A stretch of DNA of 64,000 bases from NCBI RefSeq assembly GCF_019974135.1, contig NZ_AP025017.1, positions 682,001 through 746,000 of the forward strand. The letters are read 5' to 3'. This document shows positions 33,963-43,303 of this stretch, piece by piece. The stretch is from Actinomyces capricornis. GTDB lineage: Bacteria; Actinomycetota; Actinomycetes; Actinomycetales; Actinomycetaceae. The translations under genes and the position numbers were made by a program. Numbering within the stretch: position 1 is the stretch's first letter; every line of letters begins with the position of its first letter. A model generated the notes under the pieces. That model was not told the origin of the DNA. It worked only from the letters and a program-made list of their open reading frames with translations, and made no database searches.

Positions 33963-35285
33963 ATGACGATCACCCCACTCAGGCCTGCAGCGCCGCGCCG
34001 CTCCCGGGCGGTGGCCCTGCTGGCGATGGCCTGCAGCGGCGCCCTGGCCCTGGGGGCCTGCGGGTCGGCCGGCACCGGCTCGGGGACCAGCGCCTCCGGG
34101 GACGCCTCACAGGCCGCCACCCGGGCGGCCTCCAGCGCCCCGGCTCACGATCACGACGACCACGATGCCCATGGCGGGCACGGCCACGGCTCCGACCGCT
34201 TCGTCCTGGCCTACGACGGCGGGGTGAAGGTCCTGGATGCCTCCAGCCTGGAGGAGGTCGCCGACTTCCCCCTGGAGGGATTCTTGCGCCTCAACGCCTT
34301 CGGCGACAACGAGCACGTGCTGGTGACCACCGAGGCGGGCTTCCAGGTGCTGAGCACGGGGGCCGGCGGCGGCGAGCCGGCGCTGACCGACCTGGTCTTC
34401 CCCGCCACCAAAGCCGGCCATGTCACGCCCCACGGGGACTGGACGGTGCTGTTCGACGACGGCACCGGCAAGATCACCATGGTCAAGACCGATTCCCTGG
34501 GCCACTCGGCCGCCGAGACCGTCGCCTCCCTGCCGGCCTCGGAGGAGATCGCCTCCGACAAGGCCCACCACGGGGTGGCCATCAGGCTCTCGGATGGCAC
34601 CGTGCTGCGCACCCTGGGCGATGAGGAGACCCGGGTGGGGGCACTGGCCCAGGACGCCTCGGGCAAGGAGACCGCCCGCAGCGAGGAGTGCCCCGGTGTC
34701 CACGGCGAGGGCGCCCTCAAGGGCGAGGCGGTCGTGCTCGGCTGCCAGGACGGGGTGCTGCTGTACAAGGACGGCGCCTTCACCAAGATCGCGAGCCCGG
34801 ATACCGGGGGCGGGCGCGTGGGCAATGCCTACGTCACCGATTCCAGCCCGGTGGCGGTCACCGACTACAAGGAGGACCCCGACTCCGAGAAGCTGTCCCT
34901 GAGCCGCCTGGGCATCCTGGACTCCCAGTCCGCCTCCTTCGAGGTGATCGACCTGCCCGAGGGTGTGGAGTACACCTGGCGGGGGGTGCGCCGTGACGGC
35001 CAGGACAACGCCTGGGTGCTGGGCACGGACGGCGCCCTGCACAAGGTGGATGTGGCGGGTAAGGCCGTGACGGACTCGATCCCGGTCATCGGCGCCTGGA
35101 GCGCCCCGGAGAAGTGGCAGGAGGCCCACCCGGCGCTGCAGATCGAGGGGGACACGGCCTGGGTGACCGAGCCGGCCACCAAGACCGTCCACAAGGTGGA
35201 TCTCACCAGCGGGGAGGTGACGAAGGCCGAGGTCGGCGCAGCCCCCTCCGAGGTGGCCTTCGCCAAGCACACCCACCAGCACTGA
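33963..35285 (+). CDS. aztD: AztD-family zinc metallochaperone lipoprotein
   Basis: 440 residues. The lipobox is in ALALGACGS. A His/Asp-rich metal-binding loop (AHDHDDHDAHGGHGHG) precedes the seven-bladed propeller core typical of AztD: RFVLAYDGGVKVLDA, RLNAFGDNEHVLVTTEAGF, EECPGVHGEGALKGEAVVLG. The C-terminus ends HTHQH. AztD hands zinc to the binding protein AztC of a zinc ABC transporter; no aztABC genes are in this window. It lies 205 nt after the first paralogue, probably in the same Zur-controlled unit. AGGAA precedes the ATG. Confidence 0.85.
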   Translation: MTITPLRPAAPRRSRAVALLAMACSGALALGACGSAGTGSGTSASGDASQAATRAASSAPAHDHDDHDAHGGHGHGSDRFVLAYDGGVKVLDASSLEEVADFPLEGFLRLNAFGDNEHVLVTTEAGFQVLSTGAGGGEPALTDLVFPATKAGHVTPHGDWTVLFDDGTGKITMVKTDSLGHSAAETVASLPASEEIASDKAHHGVAIRLSDGTVLRTLGDEETRVGALAQDASGKETARSEECPGVHGEGALKGEAVVLGCQDGVLLYKDGAFTKIASPDTGGGRVGNAYVTDSSPVAVTDYKEDPDSEKLSLSRLGILDSQSASFEVIDLPEGVEYTWRGVRRDGQDNAWVLGTDGALHKVDVAGKAVTDSIPVIGAWSAPEKWQEAHPALQIEGDTAWVTEPATKTVHKVDLTSGEVTKAEVGAAPSEVAFAKHTHQH

Positions 35286-35311
35286 GCGGACAAGGGCCCG
35301 TCCCGCACTAT

Positions 35312-35370
35312 GCGAGTCCGGGGTGCAGATTGCGACTGCGGTGCCATCGCATTCTGCACCCCGGACTCGC
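35312..35370. terminator. 24-bp-stem hairpin between the convergent aztD and MFS genes
   Basis: GCGAGTCCGGGGTGCAGA (35312-35329) is the exact reverse complement of 35353-35370. A T-T mismatch and an inner TGCGA/TCGCA pairing extend the stem to 24 bp with an 11-nt loop. GTCCC and GGGAC flank it. It is a likely bidirectional terminator. Confidence 0.7.
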
Positions 35371-35405
35371 ATTCTGGGACGCCGGAGCGCCTGGGGCCCG
35401 CTCCG

Positions 35406-36623
35406 TCAGGCGGTACGGAGGCGCGCCACCGCGGCGACGGCGATGGGGATGAGGGCGGTGGCGCCCACGCCCAGAAGGAAGACCGGAGCCCCGGTGCTCG
35501 GCAGCCAGGCGGCGGCCATCGCGGAGGCACCCGCCGCACCGGCGGTGAACACCAGGCCGTTGACCGCGTCCACGCGTGCCAGGAGATCATCGGGAGTCGC
35601 GTACTGCTGGAGCGTCCCGGCCACGATGAAGCAGGCCACCCATGCGACATCCAGCAGGAACAGCCACACAGCAGCGACCCACGCATGGGGCACCAGCCCG
35701 AAGGATGCCAGGAGCAGGCCGGCCAGGCCGATGGCGATCAGCAGGACCGCCAGGCCCTGCCTGACGCTGATGAGCCGATCGAGCACCAGGGAGCAGGCCA
35801 GGCCACCCGCCCCGGAGGCCGCCATGACCAGCCCGACGACGGACGGGCTCAGGCCCAGACCTTCACGCAGGTGGACCACCACGCCGAAGACGTAGCTCGC
35901 CGTCGAGGCGCCCAGCGCCAGGTTGACCGCCAACACGGTGGCCTGTGTCCGGTCCTCGACCACGAAGCGCAGCCCCGCGCCGATATCCGGCAGCAGGCCC
36001 CGCCACACGGCCCGCGTCCCACGATCCCGGGCGGGAGAGGGCAGGCGCGGAAGCAGGTAGTAGACCACCGCATTGAAGGCGGACATGACCGCGGGGACCG
36101 CCAGGGACACGACCCCTCCGAGCACTCCGACAAGCCATCCTCCTACCGAGGGACCGGCGATCGCGACGCCTCCCTCGATCGTCTCGATCCGCGAGTGGTA
36201 GCGCAGCAGATTCTCGCGCCCCAGCACCTGCGGGACGTATCCGGCCGAGGCCGAGGCGCCCAATTCGCTCATCGTCCCCCGCACCACGCCGATGAGCGAG
36301 ACCAGCACCAGGCTCTCCACCCGCTGGTGGAGCATGAGCGCCAGCCCCACCAGGCAGGCAAACTCCGCCGTGTAGGAGGTGATCACCACTGGAGCACGCG
36401 GCAGGCGGTCCGCGACGGCGCTCAGCGGCAGTGCCAGGACGAGCCGGGGAAGGTGGCCCGCCGTGACCAGGGCCGCCGAGAGGGAGATCGACCCGGTCGC
36501 CTGGAGAAAGGCCAGCGGCAGGGCCACCGAGGCGATCGCATCCGCGAGCAGGTTGAGCGTGGCAGTGGTGTAGAGCCTGCGGCTCAGTGCCTCTTGCCGC
36601 TGCCTGCGGGCTGCATCGCTCAT
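35406..36623 (-). CDS. MFS transporter (MFS_3 / tetracycline- or macrolide-efflux-like)
   Basis: 405 residues with about twelve hydrophobic segments. The loop RLVLALPLSAVADRLPRAPV (DRxxR-type signature between helices 2 and 3) and REGLGLSPSVVGLVMAASGA place it in the major facilitator superfamily, near the MFS_3 efflux branch. The substrate is unknown. The ATG follows GGGAG by about 8 nt. It is 44 nt downstream of the polyprenyl synthase gene on the same strand and could be read through from it. Confidence 0.85.
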   Translation of the reverse strand: MSDAARRQRQEALSRRLYTTATLNLLADAIASVALPLAFLQATGSISLSAALVTAGHLPRLVLALPLSAVADRLPRAPVVITSYTAEFACLVGLALMLHQRVESLVLVSLIGVVRGTMSELGASASAGYVPQVLGRENLLRYHSRIETIEGGVAIAGPSVGGWLVGVLGGVVSLAVPAVMSAFNAVVYYLLPRLPSPARDRGTRAVWRGLLPDIGAGLRFVVEDRTQATVLAVNLALGASTASYVFGVVVHLREGLGLSPSVVGLVMAASGAGGLACSLVLDRLISVRQGLAVLLIAIGLAGLLLASFGLVPHAWVAAVWLFLLDVAWVACFIVAGTLQQYATPDDLLARVDAVNGLVFTAGAAGASAMAAAWLPSTGAPVFLLGVGATALIPIAVAAVARLRTA

Positions 36624-36667
36624 GGTTCACACTCCCCGCGCCGGCAGGCCCGGGCGGCTCAGGCGGC

Positions 36668-37774
36668 TCAGGCGGCGCGGTCCACCAGGAGGTGGGCGAA
36701 GTCCTCCATGCCGGCGCGCACGAGGGCGGTGCGCTCCCTGGCCTCGGCCAGGGCGGCCTCGGCCTCGGGGCCGGTAGTCCCCTGCGCGGCCAGGCGCTCG
36801 CGGGTGCCCTCCGCCACGGCCTCCTCCAGCCCATCGAGGGAGGCGATGGCCTGACGGGACCAGTCGGTCGCCATCTCGCGGGTGCGGGCGAGCACCGGGT
36901 GCTCGCGCAACTGGGCCACCACCTGGGCCAGGGCCCCGTCGTCGCGCAGGTCGGAGCTGGACAGGGCCGAGAGGATCGACTGCCCCGCGGCGTCGAGCTC
37001 GCCTGCGGCCAGGGCCTGGCGCAGCAGGAGCACCGGCATGGTGTCCACGCCCTCGCGCAGGTCCGTGCCCGGGGTCTTACCGGTGACGGCACTGTCCCCC
37101 GCCAGGTCGATGACGTCGTCGGCCAGCTGGAAGGCCACCCCGATCCGCTCGGCGAAGTCCTCCACGATCCTCTCCGTGCCCCGCCCCGCCCCGGTGAGCA
37201 TGGCCCCGTAGCGGGCCGCCACAGCAATGAGGGAGCCGGTCTTGTCGGCCAGGACCTGGATGTAGTGCGCCACCGGGTCGGTGCCCGCGGGGCGCGGCAG
37301 GGTCTCATGGAGTTGGCCCATGCACAGGCGCTCGAAGGTCAGGGCCTGGGCCAGCACCGCCTCGGGCCCCAGGGCCGCCACCAGCTGGGAGGCGCGGGCC
37401 ACCAGCACGTCCCCGGTGAGGATCGCCGCCGAGTTGCCCCACACGGCGTGGGCGCTGGGGGCGCCCCGGCGCAGCGGCGCCTCATCCATGACATCGTCGT
37501 GGTAGAGGGTGGCGATATGGGTGAGCTCGACGGCCACGCAGGCGTCGCGCACCCCCTCCCCCGTGGCCAGCTCCGGGTCGCCCAGCTGGGCCGTCAGGAG
37601 CGCCAGCATCGGGCGCAGCCGCTTGCCCCCGGCCTTGGCCAGATGCGAGGTGGGCGGGTTGATCGTCTCATCGGCGCGCGTGACCACATCCAGCAGGCGC
37701 GCCTCGACGGCCTCGAGGGCGCCCGAGATGCGGCTCTCGAGCTGCGTGTTGCTCAATGACAGGGATCCGATCAC
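36668..37774 (-). CDS. Trans-polyprenyl diphosphate synthase (menaquinone side-chain type)
   Basis: 368 residues. The two Asp-rich motifs DDVMDEA (in TLYHDDVMDEAPLRRG) and DDVIDLAGD bind the Mg-diphosphates. AGGKRLRPML and LTFERLCMGQ are also conserved. It elongates allylic diphosphates to a long chain, most likely the menaquinone tail, given that it follows nuoN and that menJ opens the same unit. The GTG at 37774 overlaps the nuoN stop (GTGA); TATGCT also lies 6 nt upstream, so an internal leaderless start is possible. Chain length is not predictable by eye. Confidence 0.9.
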   Translation of the reverse strand: MIGSLSLSNTQLESRISGALEAVEARLLDVVTRADETINPPTSHLAKAGGKRLRPMLALLTAQLGDPELATGEGVRDACVAVELTHIATLYHDDVMDEAPLRRGAPSAHAVWGNSAAILTGDVLVARASQLVAALGPEAVLAQALTFERLCMGQLHETLPRPAGTDPVAHYIQVLADKTGSLIAVAARYGAMLTGAGRGTERIVEDFAERIGVAFQLADDVIDLAGDSAVTGKTPGTDLREGVDTMPVLLLRQALAAGELDAAGQSILSALSSSDLRDDGALAQVVAQLREHPVLARTREMATDWSRQAIASLDGLEEAVAEGTRERLAAQGTTGPEAEAALAEARERTALVRAGMEDFAHLLVDRAA

Positions 37775-39348
37775 GGCAGGAGCATAGCGGCCCGGCTGAG
37801 CAACTCGATGACCGCCTGCGGGAGCACGCCCAGCGCGATCGTGGCCGCCACCGCGATCGCGACCGCCGCCGTGATGAGGCCCCGGCTGGCGACCACCGCG
37901 GTGGCCCCACCGGCCTCGGTCCCATCCTCGGGCTCGTGGAAGTGCATGAGGACGATGAGGCGCATGTAGAAGAAGGCCGTGGCCGCCGAGCACAGCACCG
38001 CCAGGATCACCAGCCAGGAGGCCCCGCCCTTGGCTCCGGCCACGAAGAGCTGGAACTTGGCGGTGAAGCCCGCCGTCAGCGGGATGCCCGCGAAGGACAG
38101 CAGGAAGACCGTCATGGCGCCCGCCGCCCAGGGGCTGCGCCGCGCCAGGCCCGTAAAGGCCGCCAGGTCGCTGCGCTCACCGCCCACGGCGCCCTCCTGG
38201 CTGGAGCGCACCAGGCCGATGAGGCCGAAGGCCCCCACCGTGGCCACGCCGTAGGTCAGGGCGTAGAGCACCAGGGCGGCGATGGACTCCTGGTTGTAGG
38301 CGATGATGCCGATGAGCATGAAGCCCGCGTGGGCGATGGCGGAGTAGGCGAGCATGCGCTTGACGTCGCGCTGGACGATGCCCACCACAGTGCCCACCAC
38401 CATGGTGGCGATCGCCACGGCCCACAGGAAGGGCGCCAGGTCCCAGCCCAGCAGCCCGGCCAGGACGTAGTGGAAGCGCACCAGGGCGAAGAAGGCGGCC
38501 GCCTTGACCCCGGCGGCCATGAAGCCGGTCACCGGCGTGGGGGCGCCCTGGTAGACATCCGGGCTCCAGGCGTGGAAGGGCACGGCGGCCACCTTGAACA
38601 GCAGGCCGATGGTCACCATGGCCACCGCGCACAGGGCCAGGTAGTCGGTACCCGGCTGGGCGCCCACCGTCAGGGCCTGGCCGATGGTCAGGTAGTCCAC
38701 CGCGCCGCTCAGGCCGTAGAGGAGGGCCGCGCCCATGAGCATGAAGGCCGAGGCGAAGGCGCCCAGGACGAAGTACTTCACGGCGGCCTCCTGGCTGAGC
38801 AGGCGGCGGTGGCGCGCAGTGGCGGCCATGATGTACAGGGGCAGGGAGACCAGTTCGAGGACGACGAACAGGGTGATGAGGTCGCTGGCGGCCCCGAAGA
38901 GCATCATGCCGCCCAGGGACAGCAGTGCCAGGGGGAAGACCTCGGTGGTGGTCCACCCGGCGTGGAGGGACTCGGCTTCCTCGGCGCTGCCGGGCCGGTC
39001 GGCGGCCTGGGCGGCGAAGGCGCCGTCGCCCAGGGAGGTGCGGTCGGCCATGACCAGCAGGGCCAGGAACCCGATGACGAGCAGGACACCCTGGGCGGCC
39101 ACGGCGAAGGGGTCCTCGTTCAGCCCCTGGGACATGGGCGCCGACCCGCCGGCGGGCACGACCTCCCAGCGCTGGACCAGGGCCACGCCGGCCGCCAGGA
39201 CGGAGGCCAGGCTCAGGACCACCTGGGTGGTGTGGCGCGAGGCGCGGGGGGCGAAGGCCTCCACGAGCACCCCCAGCACGCCCCCGCCCAGGATGAGGAG
39301 GGCCGGGGCCAGGGCGGCCCAGTTGATGATCGGCGCGGTGAAGCTCAC
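37771..39348 (-). CDS. nuoN: NADH-quinone oxidoreductase subunit N
   Basis: 525 residues, antiporter-like membrane subunit of complex I with about fourteen helices. VFLLSFAGIPLTAGFTAKFQ and DVYQGAPTPVTGFMAAGVKA with the conserved lysines mark the proton channel. GTG start overlapping the nuoM stop (GTGA). A charged loop near residues 85-110 (GDGAFAAQAADRPGSAEEAE) is slightly longer than usual. Confidence 0.95.
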   Translation of the reverse strand: MSFTAPIINWAALAPALLILGGGVLGVLVEAFAPRASRHTTQVVLSLASVLAAGVALVQRWEVVPAGGSAPMSQGLNEDPFAVAAQGVLLVIGFLALLVMADRTSLGDGAFAAQAADRPGSAEEAESLHAGWTTTEVFPLALLSLGGMMLFGAASDLITLFVVLELVSLPLYIMAATARHRRLLSQEAAVKYFVLGAFASAFMLMGAALLYGLSGAVDYLTIGQALTVGAQPGTDYLALCAVAMVTIGLLFKVAAVPFHAWSPDVYQGAPTPVTGFMAAGVKAAAFFALVRFHYVLAGLLGWDLAPFLWAVAIATMVVGTVVGIVQRDVKRMLAYSAIAHAGFMLIGIIAYNQESIAALVLYALTYGVATVGAFGLIGLVRSSQEGAVGGERSDLAAFTGLARRSPWAAGAMTVFLLSFAGIPLTAGFTAKFQLFVAGAKGGASWLVILAVLCSAATAFFYMRLIVLMHFHEPEDGTEAGGATAVVASRGLITAAVAIAVAATIALGVLPQAVIELLSRAAMLLP

Positions 39349-40889
39349 TTGAGGATCCCTTCCGTGACGGAGGCTCCGGCGGCGGTGGCGCCCTGGGGGG
39401 CGCTGCTGACGGTGGTGGAGACCTGCTCGGCGACGCCGTCGAGGGCGTCGGTCAGCAGGGCCGGCGCCAGGCCCAGGACCAGCATGGCTGCGATGAGGGG
39501 GACCAGGACGAGCTTCTCACGGGCACCCAGGTCGGCGGCGCCGGTGCGCTCCTTCGCGGGCGCTCCGGTGAAGACCCGCTGGTAGGGCAGCATCATGTAG
39601 ACGGCGGCGAGCACGACGCCAAGCAGGGCCACCAGGCCCAGCACCACCGAGCGGGAGAAGGTGCCGGTGAGCACCATCCACTCCGGGACGAAGCCGCTCA
39701 GGCCCGGCAGGGCGATGGAGGCCAGGGCGCACACCAGGAAGGTCCCGGCGGCCACGGGCATCACCCGCGCCAGTCCGCCCAGCTCCTTGATGCTCACCGT
39801 CCCGGTGCGCCGGGCCAGGAAGCCGGCCACCAGGTAGAGGCCGGCGATGGACAGGCCGTGGGCCACCATGTAGACCATGGCACCGTTGGCGGCCAGCCGG
39901 CTGCCGATGAAGATGCCCAGCACCATGAAGCCGAAGTGGCTGACCGAGGTGTAGGAGATGAGCCGGTAGAGGTTGTCCTGGGCGATGGCGGCCAGGCCCC
40001 CGTAGATGATGGACACGGCCGCCAGGATGACGATGACCGGGGCCGCCCAGGCCGAGGCCTCGGGGAAGAGCGGCAGCACCAGGGCGATCATGCCGTAGGT
40101 GCCGATCTTGTCCAGCACACCGATGAGCAGCACTGAGGTGCCGGGGGTGGCCTGCTCGGCGGTGTCGGGCAGCCAGGTGTGCACCGGCACCATGGGGGCC
40201 TTGATGGCGAAGGCCAGGAAGAAGCTGGCGAAGAGCCAGCGGGAGACCCCCGTGGGGGCCTGGATCTGCCCGGCCAGGTCCGCGATGAGGAAGGAGTAGT
40301 GGTCGGTGGGCCCGTACAGGGGCAGGCTGACCACGCCGATGAGCATGATGAGCCCGCCGGCCAGGGAGTACAGGATGAACTTCGTGGCGGCGCGCCGGCG
40401 CCCGGGCCCGCCGAAGCGCCCGATGAGGAGGTAGACGGGCACGAGCATGGCCTCGAAGCAGATGTAGAACAGGAAGACGTCCCGGGCCGCGAAGATGACC
40501 ACGATGAAGGCCTCCAGGGCCAGGACCAGCGCGGTGAACTCGCGCTGGCGCTCATCGGGAACCTCCTGCCAGGAGGCCAGCAGGACGATGGGCACCAGGA
40601 AGGCGGCCAGCAGCAGCATGGCCAGGCCCAGGGCGTCCACGCCCAGCGCCCAGTGGACGCCGAAGGCCGGGATCCAGGGGCGCTGCTCGGCCAACTGGAT
40701 GGTGGCGGCCTGGGCGGTATCGAAGTGGGCGGCGGCCCACAGGCCCAGCCCCAGGGTGGCGGCGGAGACGGCCAGGCCCACGGCCCGGGCCGAGGCGCGC
40801 AGCGGCAGGGCCCACAGCACCAGGGCACCGGCCAGGGGGACGATGGCCATGAGGCTCAGGATCGGCAGCGGTGCGGAGATGGTCTGCAT
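39345..40889 (-). CDS. nuoM: NADH-quinone oxidoreductase subunit M
   Basis: 514 residues, antiporter-like subunit. The proton-path Glu/Lys regions are recognisable in FYICFEAMLVPVYLLIGRFG and AIKAPMVPVHTWLPDTAEQA, followed by SIIYGGLAAIAQDNLYRLIS. The ATG at 40889 (MQTISAPL) is preferred over 40922 since AGAGGA lies upstream and the longer start would run into nuoL. It lies 13 nt after nuoL. Confidence 0.95.
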   Translation of the reverse strand: MQTISAPLPILSLMAIVPLAGALVLWALPLRASARAVGLAVSAATLGLGLWAAAHFDTAQAATIQLAEQRPWIPAFGVHWALGVDALGLAMLLLAAFLVPIVLLASWQEVPDERQREFTALVLALEAFIVVIFAARDVFLFYICFEAMLVPVYLLIGRFGGPGRRRAATKFILYSLAGGLIMLIGVVSLPLYGPTDHYSFLIADLAGQIQAPTGVSRWLFASFFLAFAIKAPMVPVHTWLPDTAEQATPGTSVLLIGVLDKIGTYGMIALVLPLFPEASAWAAPVIVILAAVSIIYGGLAAIAQDNLYRLISYTSVSHFGFMVLGIFIGSRLAANGAMVYMVAHGLSIAGLYLVAGFLARRTGTVSIKELGGLARVMPVAAGTFLVCALASIALPGLSGFVPEWMVLTGTFSRSVVLGLVALLGVVLAAVYMMLPYQRVFTGAPAKERTGAADLGAREKLVLVPLIAAMLVLGLAPALLTDALDGVAEQVSTTVSSAPQGATAAGASVTEGILK

Positions 40890-40902
40890 ATGTCGTGTCC
40901 TC

Positions 40903-42978
40903 TCAGAACCTGCTGGCCACAACGGCGATGAGCGCCAGGACGGTGCCCGCCAGCATGTAGCCGGCGTAGGAGCGCACGTAGCCGGACTCGGTGCGCCGCA
41001 CGAGGCGCCCCGCGGCGGTGGTCCCGATGGCCACGCCCTCCACGGCGCCGTCGACGACGTGGCTCTCGGTGGCCCGGGTGGCGGTCACCAGGGCCTGCCC
41101 GGGGCGCATCGCCAGGGTCTCGTTGATGGCGTCCTGGTACATGTCGCGCCGCGCGGCCTCCACCAGGGCGCCGGCGGGCGGGGCGGTGGTGGGCACCGCG
41201 CGGCGGGCGTAGAGCAGCCAGGCGGCGGCCACGCCCACGACGACGAGGGCCAGGGTGGCGCCCATGATGACGGGTACGGGCAGCACCGGCACGTGGTGGG
41301 TGTGGTCGACGTGCCCGGTGACGGGCTCCAGCCAGATGGCGAAGGCGTCCCCGGCGCTGAGCAGGCCGCCCAGGCCCAGGGAGAAGACCGACAGGATGAT
41401 GAGCGGGGCGGTCATGAGCGGGCTGGACTCGTGGGGGTGGACCGCGCCCTGGGGGTCGTCCTGCGTGGTCCAGCGGGCGGTGCCGTGGAAGATCATGAAG
41501 AACAGCCGGGACATGTAGAAGGCGGTCAGCCCCGCGCCCAGGAGCGCCACGCCTCCCAGGATCCAGGGCTGGGCCCCGTGCCCGATGAAGGCGGCCTCGA
41601 TGATCTTGTCCTTGGACCAGAACCCGGACAGGGGCGGGACGCCCAGGATGGCCAGCCAGCCGATGCCCATGGTGATCCAGGTGATCGTCATGGCGGTGCG
41701 CAGGGCGCCGAAGCGGCGCATGTCCACCTGGTCGCCCATGGCGTGCATGACGCTTCCGGCGCCCAGGAAGAGCTGGGCCTTGAAGAAGCCGTGGGTGAGC
41801 AGGTGGAAGATGGCGAAGGCGTAGCCGATGGGTCCCAGGCCCGCACCGAGCATCATGTAGCCGATCTGGCTCATGGTGGAGGCGGCCAGGACCTTCTTCA
41901 TGTCGTCCTTGGCGCTTCCGATGATGGCCCCCAGCAGCAGGGTGATGGCCCCGATGACGGCCACGGCCAGGGCGGCGGCGGGGGCGCCCTCGAGGATCGC
42001 CCCCGAGCGCACCATGAGGTAGACACCGGCGGTGACCATGGTGGCGGCGTGGATGAGGGCGGAGACCGGCGTCGGGCCGGCCATGGCGTCGCCCAGCCAG
42101 GCCTGGAGGGGGAACTGGGCGGACTTGCCGCAGGCGGCCACCAGCAGCGCCAGGCCGATGGCGGTCAGCCAGCCGGTGCTCACCTGCCCGGAGGCGGCGG
42201 CGGGCAGGACGGCGTCGAAGGCCACCGAGCCGGTCTGGGCGACCATGGCCATCATGGCGGCCAGCAGGCCCATGTCCCCCACGCGGTTCATGAGGAAGGC
42301 CTTCTTGGCGGCCGTGGCGTTGTCCACGGACTTCTCGCGCTCGGAGCGGGGGGCGTCGGCCTCGGCGGTGTTCCAGAAGCCGATGAGCAGGTAGGAGGCC
42401 AGGCCCACACCCTCCCAGCCGACGAACAGCACGAGGTAGCTGTCGCCCAGGACCAGGGTGAGCATGGCGGCCACGAACAGGTTGAGGTAGGCGAAGAAGC
42501 GGCGCCGGTCGCGGTCGTGGCTCATGTAGGCCACCGAGTACAGGTGGATGAGGAAGCCGACGAAGGTCACCAGTACCACGAAGGTCAGGGACAGCGGGTC
42601 GATGCGCAGCCCGACGTCCACGGTGAGGTCCCCCGAGGAGAACCACCGCCACAGGTCCGCCTCCATGACCCGCTCGGAGGCGGGCAGGCCCAGGACCTGG
42701 GCGAGGATGCCCACGCCCAGGCAGGCCGAGACCAGGGAGGCGGCCAGGCCCAGCCAGTGCCCCCAGGCGTCGCTGCGGCGCCCGGCCAGCAGGAGGATCG
42801 CGGCCCCGGCGGCGGGGGCGGCGATGAGGAGCCAGGCCAGGGCGGCCAGTCCGGTGGCGGGGGCGGCGGCCCCGACGACGGAGCCGGAGCCCTCGGCGGC
42901 GGGCAGCGCTCCGGCGGCCGCTCCTGCGGCCAGGGCGGGAGCGCCCGCCGCGGTGCTCATGGCGGTCATGAGTGTCAT
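40903..42978 (-). CDS. nuoL: NADH-quinone oxidoreductase subunit L
   Basis: About 691 residues, the largest antiporter-like subunit, with a long C-terminal lateral helix. Core segments are LFVGWEGVGLASYLLIGFWN, AAKKAFLMNRVGDMGLLAAM and HAATMVTAGVYLMVRSGAIL, and DDMKKVLAASTMSQIGYMML. The ATG at 42978 follows GAGGTGA closely; a GTG at 42987 is the alternative. The N-terminal ~45 residues are Ala/Gly-rich, longer than in most homologues. Confidence 0.95.
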   Translation of the reverse strand: MTLMTAMSTAAGAPALAAGAAAGALPAAEGSGSVVGAAAPATGLAALAWLLIAAPAAGAAILLLAGRRSDAWGHWLGLAASLVSACLGVGILAQVLGLPASERVMEADLWRWFSSGDLTVDVGLRIDPLSLTFVVLVTFVGFLIHLYSVAYMSHDRDRRRFFAYLNLFVAAMLTLVLGDSYLVLFVGWEGVGLASYLLIGFWNTAEADAPRSEREKSVDNATAAKKAFLMNRVGDMGLLAAMMAMVAQTGSVAFDAVLPAAASGQVSTGWLTAIGLALLVAACGKSAQFPLQAWLGDAMAGPTPVSALIHAATMVTAGVYLMVRSGAILEGAPAAALAVAVIGAITLLLGAIIGSAKDDMKKVLAASTMSQIGYMMLGAGLGPIGYAFAIFHLLTHGFFKAQLFLGAGSVMHAMGDQVDMRRFGALRTAMTITWITMGIGWLAILGVPPLSGFWSKDKIIEAAFIGHGAQPWILGGVALLGAGLTAFYMSRLFFMIFHGTARWTTQDDPQGAVHPHESSPLMTAPLIILSVFSLGLGGLLSAGDAFAIWLEPVTGHVDHTHHVPVLPVPVIMGATLALVVVGVAAAWLLYARRAVPTTAPPAGALVEAARRDMYQDAINETLAMRPGQALVTATRATESHVVDGAVEGVAIGTTAAGRLVRRTESGYVRSYAGYMLAGTVLALIAVVASRF

Positions 42979-42997
42979 GACTGTCACCTCGGCCCTC

Positions 42998-43303
42998 TCA
43001 GTTCTTGAGCAGGTTGACGTCGTCGACCGACGTGGACCTGCGGGTGCGGAAGATGGACACGATGATGCTCAGCCCCACGACGACCTCGGCGGCGGCGACC
43101 ACCATGACGAAGAAGGCGAAGACCTGCCCGGTGAGGTTGCCGTGGATGCGGGAGAAGGTCACCAGGACGAGGTTGACGGAGTTGAGCATGAGCTCGACCC
43201 CCATGAGCTCGATGATGGCGTTACGGCGCAGCAGGACCGTCAGGGCCCCCAGGGTGAACAGGACCAGGGCCAGGATGATGTAGGCGGTCACGGGGAGCGT
43301 CAT
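42998..43303 (-). CDS. nuoK: NADH-quinone oxidoreductase subunit K
   Basis: 101 residues, three helices. The membrane-buried glutamates of the family are seen in [20 protein letters not shown] and [13 protein letters not shown]. The start overlaps the nuoJ stop by 4 nt (ATGA). Confidence 0.96.
   Translation of the reverse strand: MTLPVTAYIILALVLFTLGALTVLLRRNAIIELMGVELMLNSVNLVLVTFSRIHGNLTGQVFAFFVMVVAAAEVVVGLSIIVSIFRTRRSTSVDDVNLLKN

Noticed and set aside
37781..37786. TATGCT as an independent promoter of the prenyl diphosphate synthase
   Set aside because: It lies within the nuoN coding sequence and the two genes overlap by GTGA, so cotranscription explains the start; the box may be chance. 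It was kept only as a note.
40495..43008. An 837-codon plus-strand frame opposite nuoM/nuoL
   Set aside because: It is the antisense shadow of two certain complex I genes, with His/Gly/Gln-rich nonsense composition.
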